Below, piece after piece: positions 1-8,192 of a stretch of 64,000 nt of DNA. Source of the DNA: an uncultured Collinsella sp. GTDB lineage: Bacteria > Actinomycetota > Coriobacteriia > Coriobacteriales > Coriobacteriaceae. The stretch is from the NCBI GenBank assembly GCA_902465105.1, contig CABQLM010000001.1, positions 62,001 to 126,000 of the forward strand, given 5' to 3'. Position numbers and translations under genes: made by a program. A model generated the notes under the pieces. The model made no database searches, had not been told where the DNA came from, and saw nothing but the letters and a program-made list of their open reading frames with translations. Positions within the stretch are counted from its first letter, which is position 1. Each line of letters starts with the position of its first letter.

Positions 1-704
1 AGCGTCAGCGCGTCGCCATCGGCCGCGCCATCGTGCGTGACCCTAAGGTCTTCCTGATGGACGAGCCGCTGTCCAACTTGGACGCCAAGCTTCGTAACCA
101 GATGCGTGCCGAGCTCATCAAGCTGCGTCACGAGATCAAAGGTACGTTCATCTACGTTACCCACGACCAGACCGAGGCCATGACCCTTGGCGACCGCATC
201 GTGGTCATGAAGGACGGCGTCGTCCAGCAGATCGCCACCCCGCAGGAGGTCTTCAACCATCCCGCGAACATCTTCGTCGCCGGCTTCATTGGCGTGCCGC
301 AGATGAACTTCTTCGATGCCCAGCTGGTGCGCTCGGGCGACGGCTTTACCGTCAAGACCGAGGATATGAACGTGGCGCTCGCCCCCGAGACCTGCGCTCA
401 GCTTGCTCTCAACTGGGACGGCGGCGACGTGAAGGAGATTACGGCCGGCGTGCGCCCCGAGCAGATTCTGCTTGCCGACAAGGACGAGGAGGGTGCGCTC
501 CAGGGTACCGTCGAGGTGACCGAGCTCATGGGTTCGACCGAGCATGTCCACGTGACCGCTCCCGATGGCCAGTTTGTCCTGATCATTCCCGTTGTCGACA
601 TCGAGGCCAAGGGCGCGCTCAAGGCGGGCGACCCCATCTGGTTCAAGTTCGAGAAGAACGCGACCCATCTCTTCGATAAGGTCTCTGGCAAGAACCTTAT
701 CTAG
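1..704 (+). CDS. ABC transporter ATP-binding subunit, UgpC/MsmK/MalK type (5' truncated)
   Basis: ATPase that energises a carbohydrate (CUT1-type) importer at the cytoplasmic face of the membrane. The frame is open from the left edge, first whole codon at base 3, so roughly the N-terminal 40% with the Walker A is outside the window. Visible: the end of the ABC signature (RQRVAIGRAIVRDP), Walker B with the D-loop (VFLMDEPLSNLDAK), the H-loop (YVTHDQTEAMTLGDR), and then a C-terminal TOBE/OB regulatory domain beginning near HPANIFVAGFIGVPQMNFF, as in MalK, MsmK and UgpC. Such ATPases often serve several sugar transporters; the substrate cannot be read here. A strong terminator follows. The family is certain, the specific substrate is not. 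Confidence 0.93.
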   Translation, partial: RQRVAIGRAIVRDPKVFLMDEPLSNLDAKLRNQMRAELIKLRHEIKGTFIYVTHDQTEAMTLGDRIVVMKDGVVQQIATPQEVFNHPANIFVAGFIGVPQMNFFDAQLVRSGDGFTVKTEDMNVALAPETCAQLALNWDGGDVKEITAGVRPEQILLADKDEEGALQGTVEVTELMGSTEHVHVTAPDGQFVLIIPVVDIEAKGALKAGDPIWFKFEKNATHLFDKVSGKNLI

Positions 705-773
705 GCCCGGTGCATCCAGGCCCTTCCTTTGGGCGACTGCGGTATTGCCATCCTTTTGCCGTGGTCACATATA

Positions 774-816
774 AGGCTCCCCTTTCGTCCGCTGGGCGAG
801 AGGGGAGCCTTTCTTT
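774..816 (+). terminator. Rho-independent terminator after the ABC ATPase
   Basis: GC-rich inverted repeat (AGGCTCCCC ... GGGGAGCCT) followed by TTTCTTT, 70 bases after the stop codon of the ABC ATPase gene. Confidence 0.8.
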
Positions 817-838
817 GTGCTGGGGCTGTCTGGCGGAA

Positions 839-1217
839 TGTCTCTATCTGTAACAGGACGAGGGCCAAAGTCGGTCTAGGTGTTACAGATTGAGACATTG
901 CTGAGCCGTCTGCCCTTCTGTCTCAATCCATAACAATTGGAGGGTCGAATGGGGCCTAGATGTTACAGATTGAGATGAAACTTTTCGTTATTTCGAACTG
1001 TCTCAATCCATAACATGAAGGACGGTTTTTGGCGGCTGACTGTTACAGATAAAGATTGTTTTTAGCTGGCTTATCCGTTTGTCTCATCCTGTAACAGTTA
1101 GACCCGATTCCGGCGGTTATCTGTTACAGATCGAGACAGTTCATCGGGGCAATTCTGTTTGTCTCGATCTGTAACAGATAGGCCCAATTCTGCCGGGTAG
1201 ATGTTACAGATTAAGAG
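839..1217. repeat. Array of ten alternating inverted 17-nt motifs, 80 bp period
   Basis: Five copies of TGTCTCAATCTGTAACA-like motifs (starting 839, 919, 999, 1080, 1160) alternate with five copies of the reverse complement TGTTACAGATTGAGACA (starting 881, 961, 1041, 1122, 1202). The start-to-start steps are 42, 38, 42, 38, 42, 39, 42, 38, 42. The 24-25 base and 21-22 base intervals between motifs keep their length but mostly not their sequence. Each motif can pair with either neighbour, so alternative hairpins are possible. The array lies between the 3' ends of two convergent genes and carries no open frame worth calling. Not a CRISPR: motif orientation alternates and no cas genes are present. 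Confidence 0.9.
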
Positions 1218-1256
1218 TGTCTGGAAGAGGCGGACCGCAGGCCAACACGCGGGCAC

Positions 1257-1289
1257 AAAAAAACGGAGCCACGTTGCCGCGACTCCGCT
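1257..1289 (-). terminator. Terminator after glycogen phosphorylase
   Basis: Read on the minus strand: stem CGGAGTCGCGG/CCACGTGGCTCCG-type hairpin followed by a run of seven T. It lies about 30 bases past the glgP stop codon. Confidence 0.8.
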
Positions 1290-1316
1290 TTCAAGAGGAT
1301 GGGTAAGGGAGTGAAA

Positions 1317-3584
1317 TTAGCTCAGGTGCCAAATCTCGTCGTTGTACTGGGAAATCGTGCGGTCGGATGAGAAGGTGCCGGCATTGGCGATGTTGATTAG
1401 CGCCTTGCGCATCCAAGCGTCCTGATCCTCGTAGTCGGCTAGCACGTGCTCCTTGGTCTGGATGTACTCCTCGATGTCGAGCAGGGCCATAAACCAGTCC
1501 TTGCCCTTGATGTCGTCGTGTAGTCGCTGTAGGCGCTCGGCGTTGCCGGTCGCCATAAAGGCGGGGCTGGTAATAAAGTCCACCAGCAGCTTGATGCCGG
1601 GCTTGCGATAGAGCGCGCCGGCGTCATAGGTGCCGTCGGCGTAGAGCTGCTCAACCTGCTTGGACGAGGCGCCAAAGGTGTAGATGTTTTCGTCGCCCAC
1701 GAGCTCGGCAATCTCCACGTTGGCACCGTCGAGCGTGCACAGGGTCAGGGCACCGTTGAGCATGAACTTCATGTTGGAGGTGCCGCTCGCCTCCTTGGAG
1801 GCCAGGCTGATCTGCTCGGAGATGTCAGCGGCGGGGATCACGCGCTCGGCGGCGGTGACGTTGTAGTTCTCGATCATGACAACCTGCAGGTAAGGGGCCA
1901 CGTCGGGGTCGTTCGCAATCCACTGCGACAGCGTCAGGATCAGGTGGATGATGTCCTGGGCGATGGTGTAGGCAGGTGCCGCCTTGCCGCCAAAGATGAT
2001 GGTAACGGGGTGATTGGGCTTGTTGCCGTTCTTGATGTCGAGATACTTCCAGATGATGTAGAGTGCGAGCATCTGCTGGCGCTTGTACTCGTGGATACGC
2101 TTGACCTGGACGTCGATGATGGCGTTGGAGGGAATCGTCACGCCCTGCTCGAGCGCCATGAACTGGCGCATGATTGCCTTGGCCTCGGCCTTGGTGGCGG
2201 CCAGGCGCTCAAGAACGTCCTTATCGTCGGCGAACTCGGCGAGCTTGTTCAGGTCACCGGTGCTGCGCCAATCGGAGCCAATCACATCGTCGAGCAGGCT
2301 GGCGAGCGCGGGGTTGGCACCATGGATCCAACGGCGGAAGGTGATGCCGTTGGTCTTGTTGGAGAACTTCTCGGGATAGATTTCGTAGAACGGATGAAGT
2401 TCGGTGTCCTCCAGAATCTTGGTGTGGAGTGCGGCGACGCCGTTGATGGAGAAGCCAAAGTGGATGTCCATGTGGGCCATGTGGACGGTGTCGTGCTCGT
2501 CGATGATGGCGACGCGCGGATCGTCGTGCTCGCCTTTGGCGACCTCGTCAAGCTTGACGATGATGTCGGCGATGGCGGGAGAGACCTTTTGTAGGCTTGC
2601 GAGCGGCCACTTCTCGAGCGCTTCGGCAAGAATCGTGTGGTTGGTGTAGGCGACCATGGAACGTACGATGGAAACGGCCTCGTCAAACTCAATGCCGTGC
2701 TCGGTGGTGAGCAGGCGAATGAGCTCGGGGATGACCATGGTGGGGTGCGTATCGTTGATCTGGACCACGGCGTAATCGGCCAGGTCGTGCAGGTTGCTGC
2801 CGCGCTCGATGGCCTCGTCAATCAGGAGCTGGGCGGCGTTGCTCACCATGAAGTATTCCTGGTAGATGCGAAGCAGGCGGCCCTGCTCGTCGGAGTCATC
2901 CGGATAGAGGAACAACGTGAGGTTCTTGGCGATCTGGGTCTTGTCGAAGTCGATGGAGCTGCCGGGGACCATGCTGTCGTCGACACTTGCCAGGTCAAAC
3001 AGGCGCAGGCGGTTCTTGGTGGACCGGCCGTAACCGGGCACATCGATGTTGACGAGCTTGGAGGTGACGGCAAAATCGCCGAACTCGACGGTGTAGGAGC
3101 GGTCATCATCGATCAGAATGTCCTGCTCGTCGAGCCACTCGTCGGGGACGGCCTTCTGCTGGTTGGCGACAAAGCGCTGGCGGAACAGGCCGTAGTGGTA
3201 GTTGAGACCAACGCCGTCACCGGTGAGACCCAGCGTGGCGATGGAGTCCAGGAAGCACGCGGCCAAACGGCCCAGGCCGCCATTGCCCAGCGACGGCTCG
3301 ACCTCAAACTCCTCGATCTTGTTGAGGTCGTGGCCCGCGGCGGTGAGCTGCTCCTTGACCTCGTCGTAGATGCCGAGGTCGATCATGTTGTTGATGAGCA
3401 ACTTGCCGATCAAAAACTCGGCAGAGATGTAATAGAGCTTTTTCTTGCCGTTGTTGAGCGGGCAGGCGGCAGAGCGCTCCTGCACGAGTTTGACAAGCAG
3501 CTTGTAAATGTGGCGATCATCGAGTTGCTCGAGCGAAGTTCCAAAGGACTGCTCGGCGAGTTCTGCGAGGCTAATACGGGGCAT
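1317..3584 (-). CDS. glgP: Glycogen/maltodextrin phosphorylase
   Basis: Pyridoxal-phosphate enzyme (GT35) that releases glucose-1-phosphate from alpha-1,4-glucans by phosphorolysis in the cytoplasm. The 755 residues are in the normal family range. Conserved blocks: YYISAEFLIGKLLINN near residue 50, EPSLGNGGLGRLAACFLDS near 95, and EASGTSNMKFMLNGALTL near 600, in which the Lys of NMKF carries PLP, followed by LDGANVEIAELVG. The start ATG is preceded by AGGAGG with ideal spacing. malQ lies upstream on the same strand, separated by a terminator; together they form the maltodextrin degradation pair. It could equally be named malP; the sequence does not separate the two. Confidence 0.95.
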   Translation of the reverse strand: MPRISLAELAEQSFGTSLEQLDDRHIYKLLVKLVQERSAACPLNNGKKKLYYISAEFLIGKLLINNMIDLGIYDEVKEQLTAAGHDLNKIEEFEVEPSLGNGGLGRLAACFLDSIATLGLTGDGVGLNYHYGLFRQRFVANQQKAVPDEWLDEQDILIDDDRSYTVEFGDFAVTSKLVNIDVPGYGRSTKNRLRLFDLASVDDSMVPGSSIDFDKTQIAKNLTLFLYPDDSDEQGRLLRIYQEYFMVSNAAQLLIDEAIERGSNLHDLADYAVVQINDTHPTMVIPELIRLLTTEHGIEFDEAVSIVRSMVAYTNHTILAEALEKWPLASLQKVSPAIADIIVKLDEVAKGEHDDPRVAIIDEHDTVHMAHMDIHFGFSINGVAALHTKILEDTELHPFYEIYPEKFSNKTNGITFRRWIHGANPALASLLDDVIGSDWRSTGDLNKLAEFADDKDVLERLAATKAEAKAIMRQFMALEQGVTIPSNAIIDVQVKRIHEYKRQQMLALYIIWKYLDIKNGNKPNHPVTIIFGGKAAPAYTIAQDIIHLILTLSQWIANDPDVAPYLQVVMIENYNVTAAERVIPAADISEQISLASKEASGTSNMKFMLNGALTLCTLDGANVEIAELVGDENIYTFGASSKQVEQLYADGTYDAGALYRKPGIKLLVDFITSPAFMATGNAERLQRLHDDIKGKDWFMALLDIEEYIQTKEHVLADYEDQDAWMRKALINIANAGTFSSDRTISQYNDEIWHLS

Positions 3585-3631
3585 GTTACCTCCTGTGATG
3601 GGTTAATTACATGTCAGCAATACAAAAGAAG

Positions 3632-3665
3632 CCCGCGCGAGGGAATTAGGCTGACCTCGCGCGGG
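3632..3665 (-). terminator. Terminator between malQ and glgP
   Basis: Perfect stem CCCGCGCGAGG/CCTCGCGCGGG with a pyrimidine-rich tail on the minus strand. It may limit read-through from malQ into glgP and so unbalance expression of the pair. Confidence 0.75.
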
Positions 3666-3715
3666 AGAAGCGGATGCGTCCGATGCGTTGGGGGCGTACT
3701 CGGACGCGGTTGCTC

Positions 3716-5221
3716 TTATTGGGGAAGCTCGATTTCAGCTTCCGACGGGATACGGAAGTAGGTTTCGGTCCAGTCGGTGAGTTTGCGCTCGAGCTCGCGC
3801 GTGATGGCGCCATCAAGCATACGCCACGTCCAGTTGCCGCCCAAGGTGGCGGGGGTGTTGATACGCGCTTCGTTGCCCAGATTGAGCAGGTCCTGCATGG
3901 TGTAGATACAGGTGTCACTCACGCTGGCGGCGATGGTGCGGTTGAGCGCGTCAGCCATGGACTCGCCTGCCTGCTGGTGGGTGTACAGGGCCGCCTGCTC
4001 GCGCTGACGCGGGGTGGCCGTTCCCTCATACCAGCCGCGTGCCGTTTCGTTGTCGTGCGTGCCCACATAGGCGACGGTGTTGGCAATGTAGTTGTGGGGC
4101 AGATAGTACGAGTTGCTGCCTTCAAAGGCGAACTGCAGAATCTTCATGCCAGGGAAGCCCGTGGTGTCGCGCATGTCGATAACGCCGGGGGTAAGGAAGC
4201 CAAGATCTTCGGCGATGATGGGCAGTGTGCCGAGTTTTTCCTCGAGCGTCTTGAAGAGCTTGAGGCCGGGGCCCTGCGTCCACGAACCGTAAGACGAGTC
4301 GGGTGAAGAGAAGGGCACCTCCCAAAAGGCTTCGAATCCGCGGAAGTGGTCCAAGCGGATGACGTCGTACATGTCGAGGGCGGCGCGAATGCGGTCCTCC
4401 CACCAGGAGAAGCCGTCGGACTCCATGGCGTCCCAGTCGTAGATGGGGTTGCCCCAGTACTGGCCGGTGGCCGAGAACTGGTCGGGCGGCGTGCCGGCGA
4501 CGCTCACGGGATTGCCGGCGGCGTCGATCTTAAAGAGCTCAGGTGTCGCCCACATCTCGACGGAGTCACGCGAGACATAGATGGGCAGGTCGCCAATAAT
4601 CAGGATGTCGCGCTCGTTGGCATAGGCTTTGAGGCGGCTCCACTGACGCTCGAAGAAGTACTGCGTCATCTGGTGATAGAGCATGCGCTCGGGATGGGCG
4701 GCGCAGACCTTGGCGGATGCCTCGCCGCGGCGGCGGAGCTCCTCGGGCCACTCCCAAAACGCCTTGAGACCGCACTCCTCTTTGACGGTCATGAACTCGC
4801 AGTAGGGGATGAGCCAGTCCTCGTTGGCCTGGATAAAGTCATCGAAATCGGCCGGCTTGTCGGCAGCAAAGCGCTCAGCGGCTCGGTCGAGAATCTGACG
4901 GCGGCCGCCAAAGATGGCACCGTAGTCGACATTGCTGGGGTCTGATCCCAGATACATGCCATCGATATCGCGCTGCTCCAGATACCCTGCCTCGATAAGC
5001 TCGGCAAAGTCGATAAAGTTGGGGTTGCCTGCGCGGGCCGAGAACGACTGATAGGGCGAATCGCCATAGCTGGTCGTCGTAAGGGGCAGAATCTGCCAGT
5101 AATGTTGTTTGCACGAGGCGAGAAAATCGACGAAGTCGTAGGCATTCCAGCCAAAGCCGCCGATTCCGTATGGTCCGGGCAGAGATGAGACGGGCATGAG
5201 GACGCCGCTTGCACGCTCCAT
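3716..5221 (-). CDS. malQ: 4-alpha-glucanotransferase (amylomaltase, GH77)
   Basis: Transfers alpha-1,4-glucan segments between maltodextrins and releases glucose, feeding glycogen phosphorylase. The 501-residue length is typical. The family N-terminus ASGVLMPVSSLPGPYGIGGF is present; the catalytic nucleophile lies in RLDHFRGFEAFW (about residue 290), the acid/base Glu in IIAEDLGF (about 338), and YVGTHDNE is the third active-site block. I chose the ATG at 5219-5221; the frame stays open to a TTG at 5236 and a GTG at 5233 that lie almost on the AGAAGG box, so the true start could be up to five codons longer. Confidence 0.94.
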   Translation of the reverse strand: MERASGVLMPVSSLPGPYGIGGFGWNAYDFVDFLASCKQHYWQILPLTTTSYGDSPYQSFSARAGNPNFIDFAELIEAGYLEQRDIDGMYLGSDPSNVDYGAIFGGRRQILDRAAERFAADKPADFDDFIQANEDWLIPYCEFMTVKEECGLKAFWEWPEELRRRGEASAKVCAAHPERMLYHQMTQYFFERQWSRLKAYANERDILIIGDLPIYVSRDSVEMWATPELFKIDAAGNPVSVAGTPPDQFSATGQYWGNPIYDWDAMESDGFSWWEDRIRAALDMYDVIRLDHFRGFEAFWEVPFSSPDSSYGSWTQGPGLKLFKTLEEKLGTLPIIAEDLGFLTPGVIDMRDTTGFPGMKILQFAFEGSNSYYLPHNYIANTVAYVGTHDNETARGWYEGTATPRQREQAALYTHQQAGESMADALNRTIAASVSDTCIYTMQDLLNLGNEARINTPATLGGNWTWRMLDGAITRELERKLTDWTETYFRIPSEAEIELPQ

Positions 5222-5384
5222 GAATGCGCTCACCAACCTTCTTGTTGTGGGGTCGGCCTGCAGATGGATAAACAGCCCGTCCCCGAGTTTCTAATTCGAT
5301 ATGCTTATTGTAAAGCATGTTGTTTAAACATGTACGGGCAAGATGGAAAAGTTGGGCGGATTTCGGTGAATGGTTACGCGCCAT

Positions 5385-5419
5385 AAAAAAGCCCCGGTCT
5401 CACATCGTGAGACCGGGGC
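5385..5419 (-). terminator. Terminator after galE
   Basis: Perfect stem GCCCCGGTCTCAC/GTGAGACCGGGGC followed on the minus strand by TTTTTT, 22 bases after the galE stop. Confidence 0.9.
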
Positions 5420-5441
5420 AAGAACAGTATGTAGGTTTTTG

Positions 5442-6503
5442 CTACTCGGCGTCGGCGAAGCCGTTGGGGTTGTGGCTCTGCCAGTTCCAGCTGTCGCGGC
5501 ACATATCCGCGATGTCGTACTGCGCCTTCCAACCCATCATGCGCTCAGCCTTGGAGGCATCGCACCAGTTGGCGGCGATGTCGCCGGCGCGGCGCTCACG
5601 AATCACATAGGGCAGCTCCTTGCCGCATGCCTTGGAGAAGGCGGCGACGACCTCGAGCACTGAAGTGCCGGTGCCGGTACCCAGGTTAAAGATCTCGACA
5701 CCGGTCTTTCCGTTCATCCAGTTAAGTGCGGCAACGTGGCCGGACGCCAAGTCGCACACGTGGATGTAGTCGCGCACGCCGGTACCGTCGGGCGTGGGAT
5801 AGTCGTTGCCAAAGACCTGTACAGCCTCGAGCTTGCCTACGGCGACCTGCGCGACGTAGGGTACCAGGTTGTTGGGGATGCCCTTGGGGTCCTCGCCGAT
5901 CAGGCCGGACGGGTGAGCGCCGATAGGGTTGAAGTAACGGAGCAGCACGACGTCCCACTCGGGGTCGGCGGTGTGGACGTCCATGAGAATCTGCTCGATC
6001 ATCCATTTGGTCCAACCATAGGGGTTGGTCGCAGGCTTCTTGGGGTCTTCCTCGGTAACGGGTGGGTTATCCGGATCACCGTAGACGGTCGAGGAGCTCG
6101 AGAAGATAATCGACTTGCAGCCATGGTTGCGCATGACGTCAATGAGCACCAGGGTGTTCTCAATATTGTTGTGGTAGTACTCGACGGGCTTGCTTACCGA
6201 CTCGCCAACGGCCTTAAAGCCGGCGAAGTGGATGACGCGGTCGATCTGGTGGGTATCGAAGATCTTGTTCATCGCATCGCGGTCGAGCACGTTGGCCTCG
6301 TAGAAGGTGAGGTTCTTGGCGGCCTCGTCGCCCACGATGGTCTTGACGCGGTCGATGGCGACGGCGCTGGAGTTGGAGAGGTCATCGACGACGACGACCT
6401 GGTAGCCGCCCTCGAGCAGCTGGACGACCGTGTGCGAGCCGATAAAGCCGGCGCCACCGGTAACGAGGACACAAGTGTCTTTAGGGTCGAGTGCTTTGGA
6501 CAT
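5442..6503 (-). CDS. galE: UDP-glucose 4-epimerase
   Basis: NAD-dependent extended short-chain dehydrogenase that interconverts UDP-galactose and UDP-glucose (Leloir pathway and envelope sugar supply). N-terminal Rossmann motif VTGGAGFIGSH within the first 25 residues, FSSSSTVYGDP with the catalytic Ser/Thr, YGWTK as the YxxxK dyad near residue 165, and RYFNPIGAHPSGLIGEDP typical of GalE. The start is the ATG at 6501-6503, with GGGAGA five bases upstream; an in-frame ATG at 6515 overlaps that box and is unlikely. Divergent from the cell-wall hydrolase gene. Confidence 0.96.
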   Translation of the reverse strand: MSKALDPKDTCVLVTGGAGFIGSHTVVQLLEGGYQVVVVDDLSNSSAVAIDRVKTIVGDEAAKNLTFYEANVLDRDAMNKIFDTHQIDRVIHFAGFKAVGESVSKPVEYYHNNIENTLVLIDVMRNHGCKSIIFSSSSTVYGDPDNPPVTEEDPKKPATNPYGWTKWMIEQILMDVHTADPEWDVVLLRYFNPIGAHPSGLIGEDPKGIPNNLVPYVAQVAVGKLEAVQVFGNDYPTPDGTGVRDYIHVCDLASGHVAALNWMNGKTGVEIFNLGTGTGTSVLEVVAAFSKACGKELPYVIRERRAGDIAANWCDASKAERMMGWKAQYDIADMCRDSWNWQSHNPNGFADAE

Positions 6504-6772
6504 ATAGTCTCCCATCGGATTAGGAACACTTCTTGTGGCGAGTATAGCGCAGGCAAGGGCCGCAAAACGTCTGGCCGGGCGAAAACCAGAGTAATGATGT
6601 TAACGTACTCATTGCAGGGGCGAACGGGAAGCATGTTCGCAGCTTGCATTGAGTCGCAAGCCGCCGAACCCGAGGAATTCTGCCGTTCGTGGAAATCGTT
6701 GGGATGTGGTGGATGTGCGCTAATATGTATGAATTGAGCGACATATAAACAGAACATGTAAACGGAGTACAT

Positions 6773-7966
6773 ATGTCACCAAACAGCGATTCCATCCTTT
6801 CCCAGGAGCTTTCGCGCCGCACGGCTCTTAAGGCCCTGTTCGGTGCCGCTTCTGCAGCCGTTCTTTTTGGCCTTCCCACGCACGCCCATGCGGCAGAGGC
6901 TTCAAAGGAAACCACCGCTAAACTGAGTGCCGCACAGGCTAAGCTCGATGAGGTTCAAGCCCAGCTCGACAGCATCGCAAGCGAGTATGCTGCGCTGGCG
7001 AGTAAAAACGCCAAGACACTCGACGACATCGAAGACGTCCAGGGCAAGATCGATGACACGCAGGCGCAGATCGATACCAAGAAGTCCGAGCTCAAGAAGA
7101 AGCGCGGCGACCTTTCCGATCGCGTGGCAGCCAGCTACAAGTCGGGCGGTACGAACATCCTGTCGCTGCTGTTAGCCTCTGGCTCGTTTGAGGAGCTCGT
7201 CGCCAACGCGCATTACGTCGAGAAGATCAACAAGAGCGATCGCGATGCCATCGAGGATATCCAGACCATTCAGGCGGAGCTCGATGTGCAGAAGACCGAT
7301 CTTGAGGGTCAGAAGGCCGATCTTGAGAAGCTCAAAGACCAGCAGACTGCTCAGATGCAGGATATGCAGGCCAAGCAGCAGGAAGTCCAAACGGTGCTCA
7401 ACGGCCTTTCCGATGACGTCAAAGAGCTCATGGCGCAACGCGATTCCGAAATCCTTGCTGCCGCGCAGGCCGAGGAAGCTGCCAGGAAGGCGGCTGCAGC
7501 CGCAGCTGCCTCTGCAAATAAAAACAACACGTCTACGGGTGGCGGTTCGTATGCTCCCGGCAAGCCGCAGCAGAATGCCGGCTCGGGCAAGCAGCAGGCC
7601 GTCGTCAACGCTTGTTATTCCACGCCCTCGCCTGGCCAGAACTGGTGCGCGGCGTGGGTCACCAACGTCTTTCGCAACGCCGGCGTGGGCTATTACGGCG
7701 GCAACGCATGCGATATGTTCAACGCTTGGTGCTATAGCTCCAATCGCTCTGCGCTTCAGGTTGGCATGATCGTTGCCGATTCGTCCCACAGCGGCACTGG
7801 CGCCCCGGGCCTGATTTACGGTCATGTGGGCATCTACGTTGGCGGCGGTATCGTTATGAGTAACGAGGGCGCCATTACATCGAGGTCGCTCGACTCATTT
7901 ATCGGCTTCTATGGTACGGGCTCTGGCGTGCGTTGGGGCTGGCTCGGCGGTATTGCACTGTCGTAA
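6773..7966 (+). CDS. Secreted coiled-coil peptidoglycan hydrolase (NlpC/P60- or CHAP-like C-terminus)
   Basis: Probable cell-wall hydrolase of PcsB/CwlO architecture. An N-terminal export signal contains twin arginines (LSRRTALKALFG) and ends near AHAAEA (about residue 42), compatible with Tat or Sec export. Residues about 45-240 form a long Ala/Lys/Asp/Gln-rich coiled coil, then a short Ser/Gly linker, then a papain-like domain with candidate nucleophile Cys in NWCAAWV (about 292) and His in YGHVGIYVGGG (about 351). Whether the domain is strictly NlpC/P60 or CHAP cannot be settled by eye. tatA and tatC lie at 59.3-60.7 kb. The gene stands alone, divergent from galE. Confidence 0.85.
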   Translation: MSPNSDSILSQELSRRTALKALFGAASAAVLFGLPTHAHAAEASKETTAKLSAAQAKLDEVQAQLDSIASEYAALASKNAKTLDDIEDVQGKIDDTQAQIDTKKSELKKKRGDLSDRVAASYKSGGTNILSLLLASGSFEELVANAHYVEKINKSDRDAIEDIQTIQAELDVQKTDLEGQKADLEKLKDQQTAQMQDMQAKQQEVQTVLNGLSDDVKELMAQRDSEILAAAQAEEAARKAAAAAAASANKNNTSTGGGSYAPGKPQQNAGSGKQQAVVNACYSTPSPGQNWCAAWVTNVFRNAGVGYYGGNACDMFNAWCYSSNRSALQVGMIVADSSHSGTGAPGLIYGHVGIYVGGGIVMSNEGAITSRSLDSFIGFYGTGSGVRWGWLGGIALS

Positions 7967-7974
7967 AGCCGACT

Positions 7975-8110
7975 GGGCCGCGTGCCCGCCCGCAATATAT
8001 TTGATTGCCTGCTCGGGCAGTCCTGCGCAAGACGAAGGCCACATTAAGTGGCCTTCTTTGCGTGCGGAACTCGCGAACAATCAAATATATTGCGGGCGGG
8101 CACGCGGCCC
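7975..8110. repeat. Structured element, copy A: 33-bp perfect inverted repeat around a conserved 70-nt core
   Basis: Left arm 7975-8007 and right arm 8078-8110 are exact reverse complements over 33 bases. The core 8008-8077 contains a CTGC-TCGG-GCAG mini-hairpin, a GAAGGCCAC/GTGGCCTTC hairpin with an ATTAA loop, and CGCAA/TTGCG closing pairs. The core is repeated at 50964-51033 with compensatory changes, while the outer arms there are unrelated in sequence. It sits between the hydrolase gene and its terminator. It may encode a small RNA or be a mobile palindromic element; function unknown. Confidence 0.85.
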
Positions 8111-8162
8111 TCTCGGGTCCTGAGCGCGACTTACCGGACTGGTTGTCTGAATTAAAGAAAGT

Positions 8163-8192
8163 GAAGGCCCCTTTCGGGGCCTTCTTTTTTAT
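8163..8192 (+). terminator. Terminator after the cell-wall hydrolase
   Basis: Perfect stem GAAGGCCCC/GGGGCCTTC with a TTTC loop followed by TTTTTTAT. It abuts the convergent murB stop codon. Confidence 0.9.

Noticed and set aside
839..1217. CRISPR array
   Set aside because: Repeats alternate orientation, are only about 17 bases, vary among themselves, and no cas genes are present.
2637..3761. 374-codon plus-strand frame opposite glgP
   Set aside because: Antisense shadow of glycogen phosphorylase.
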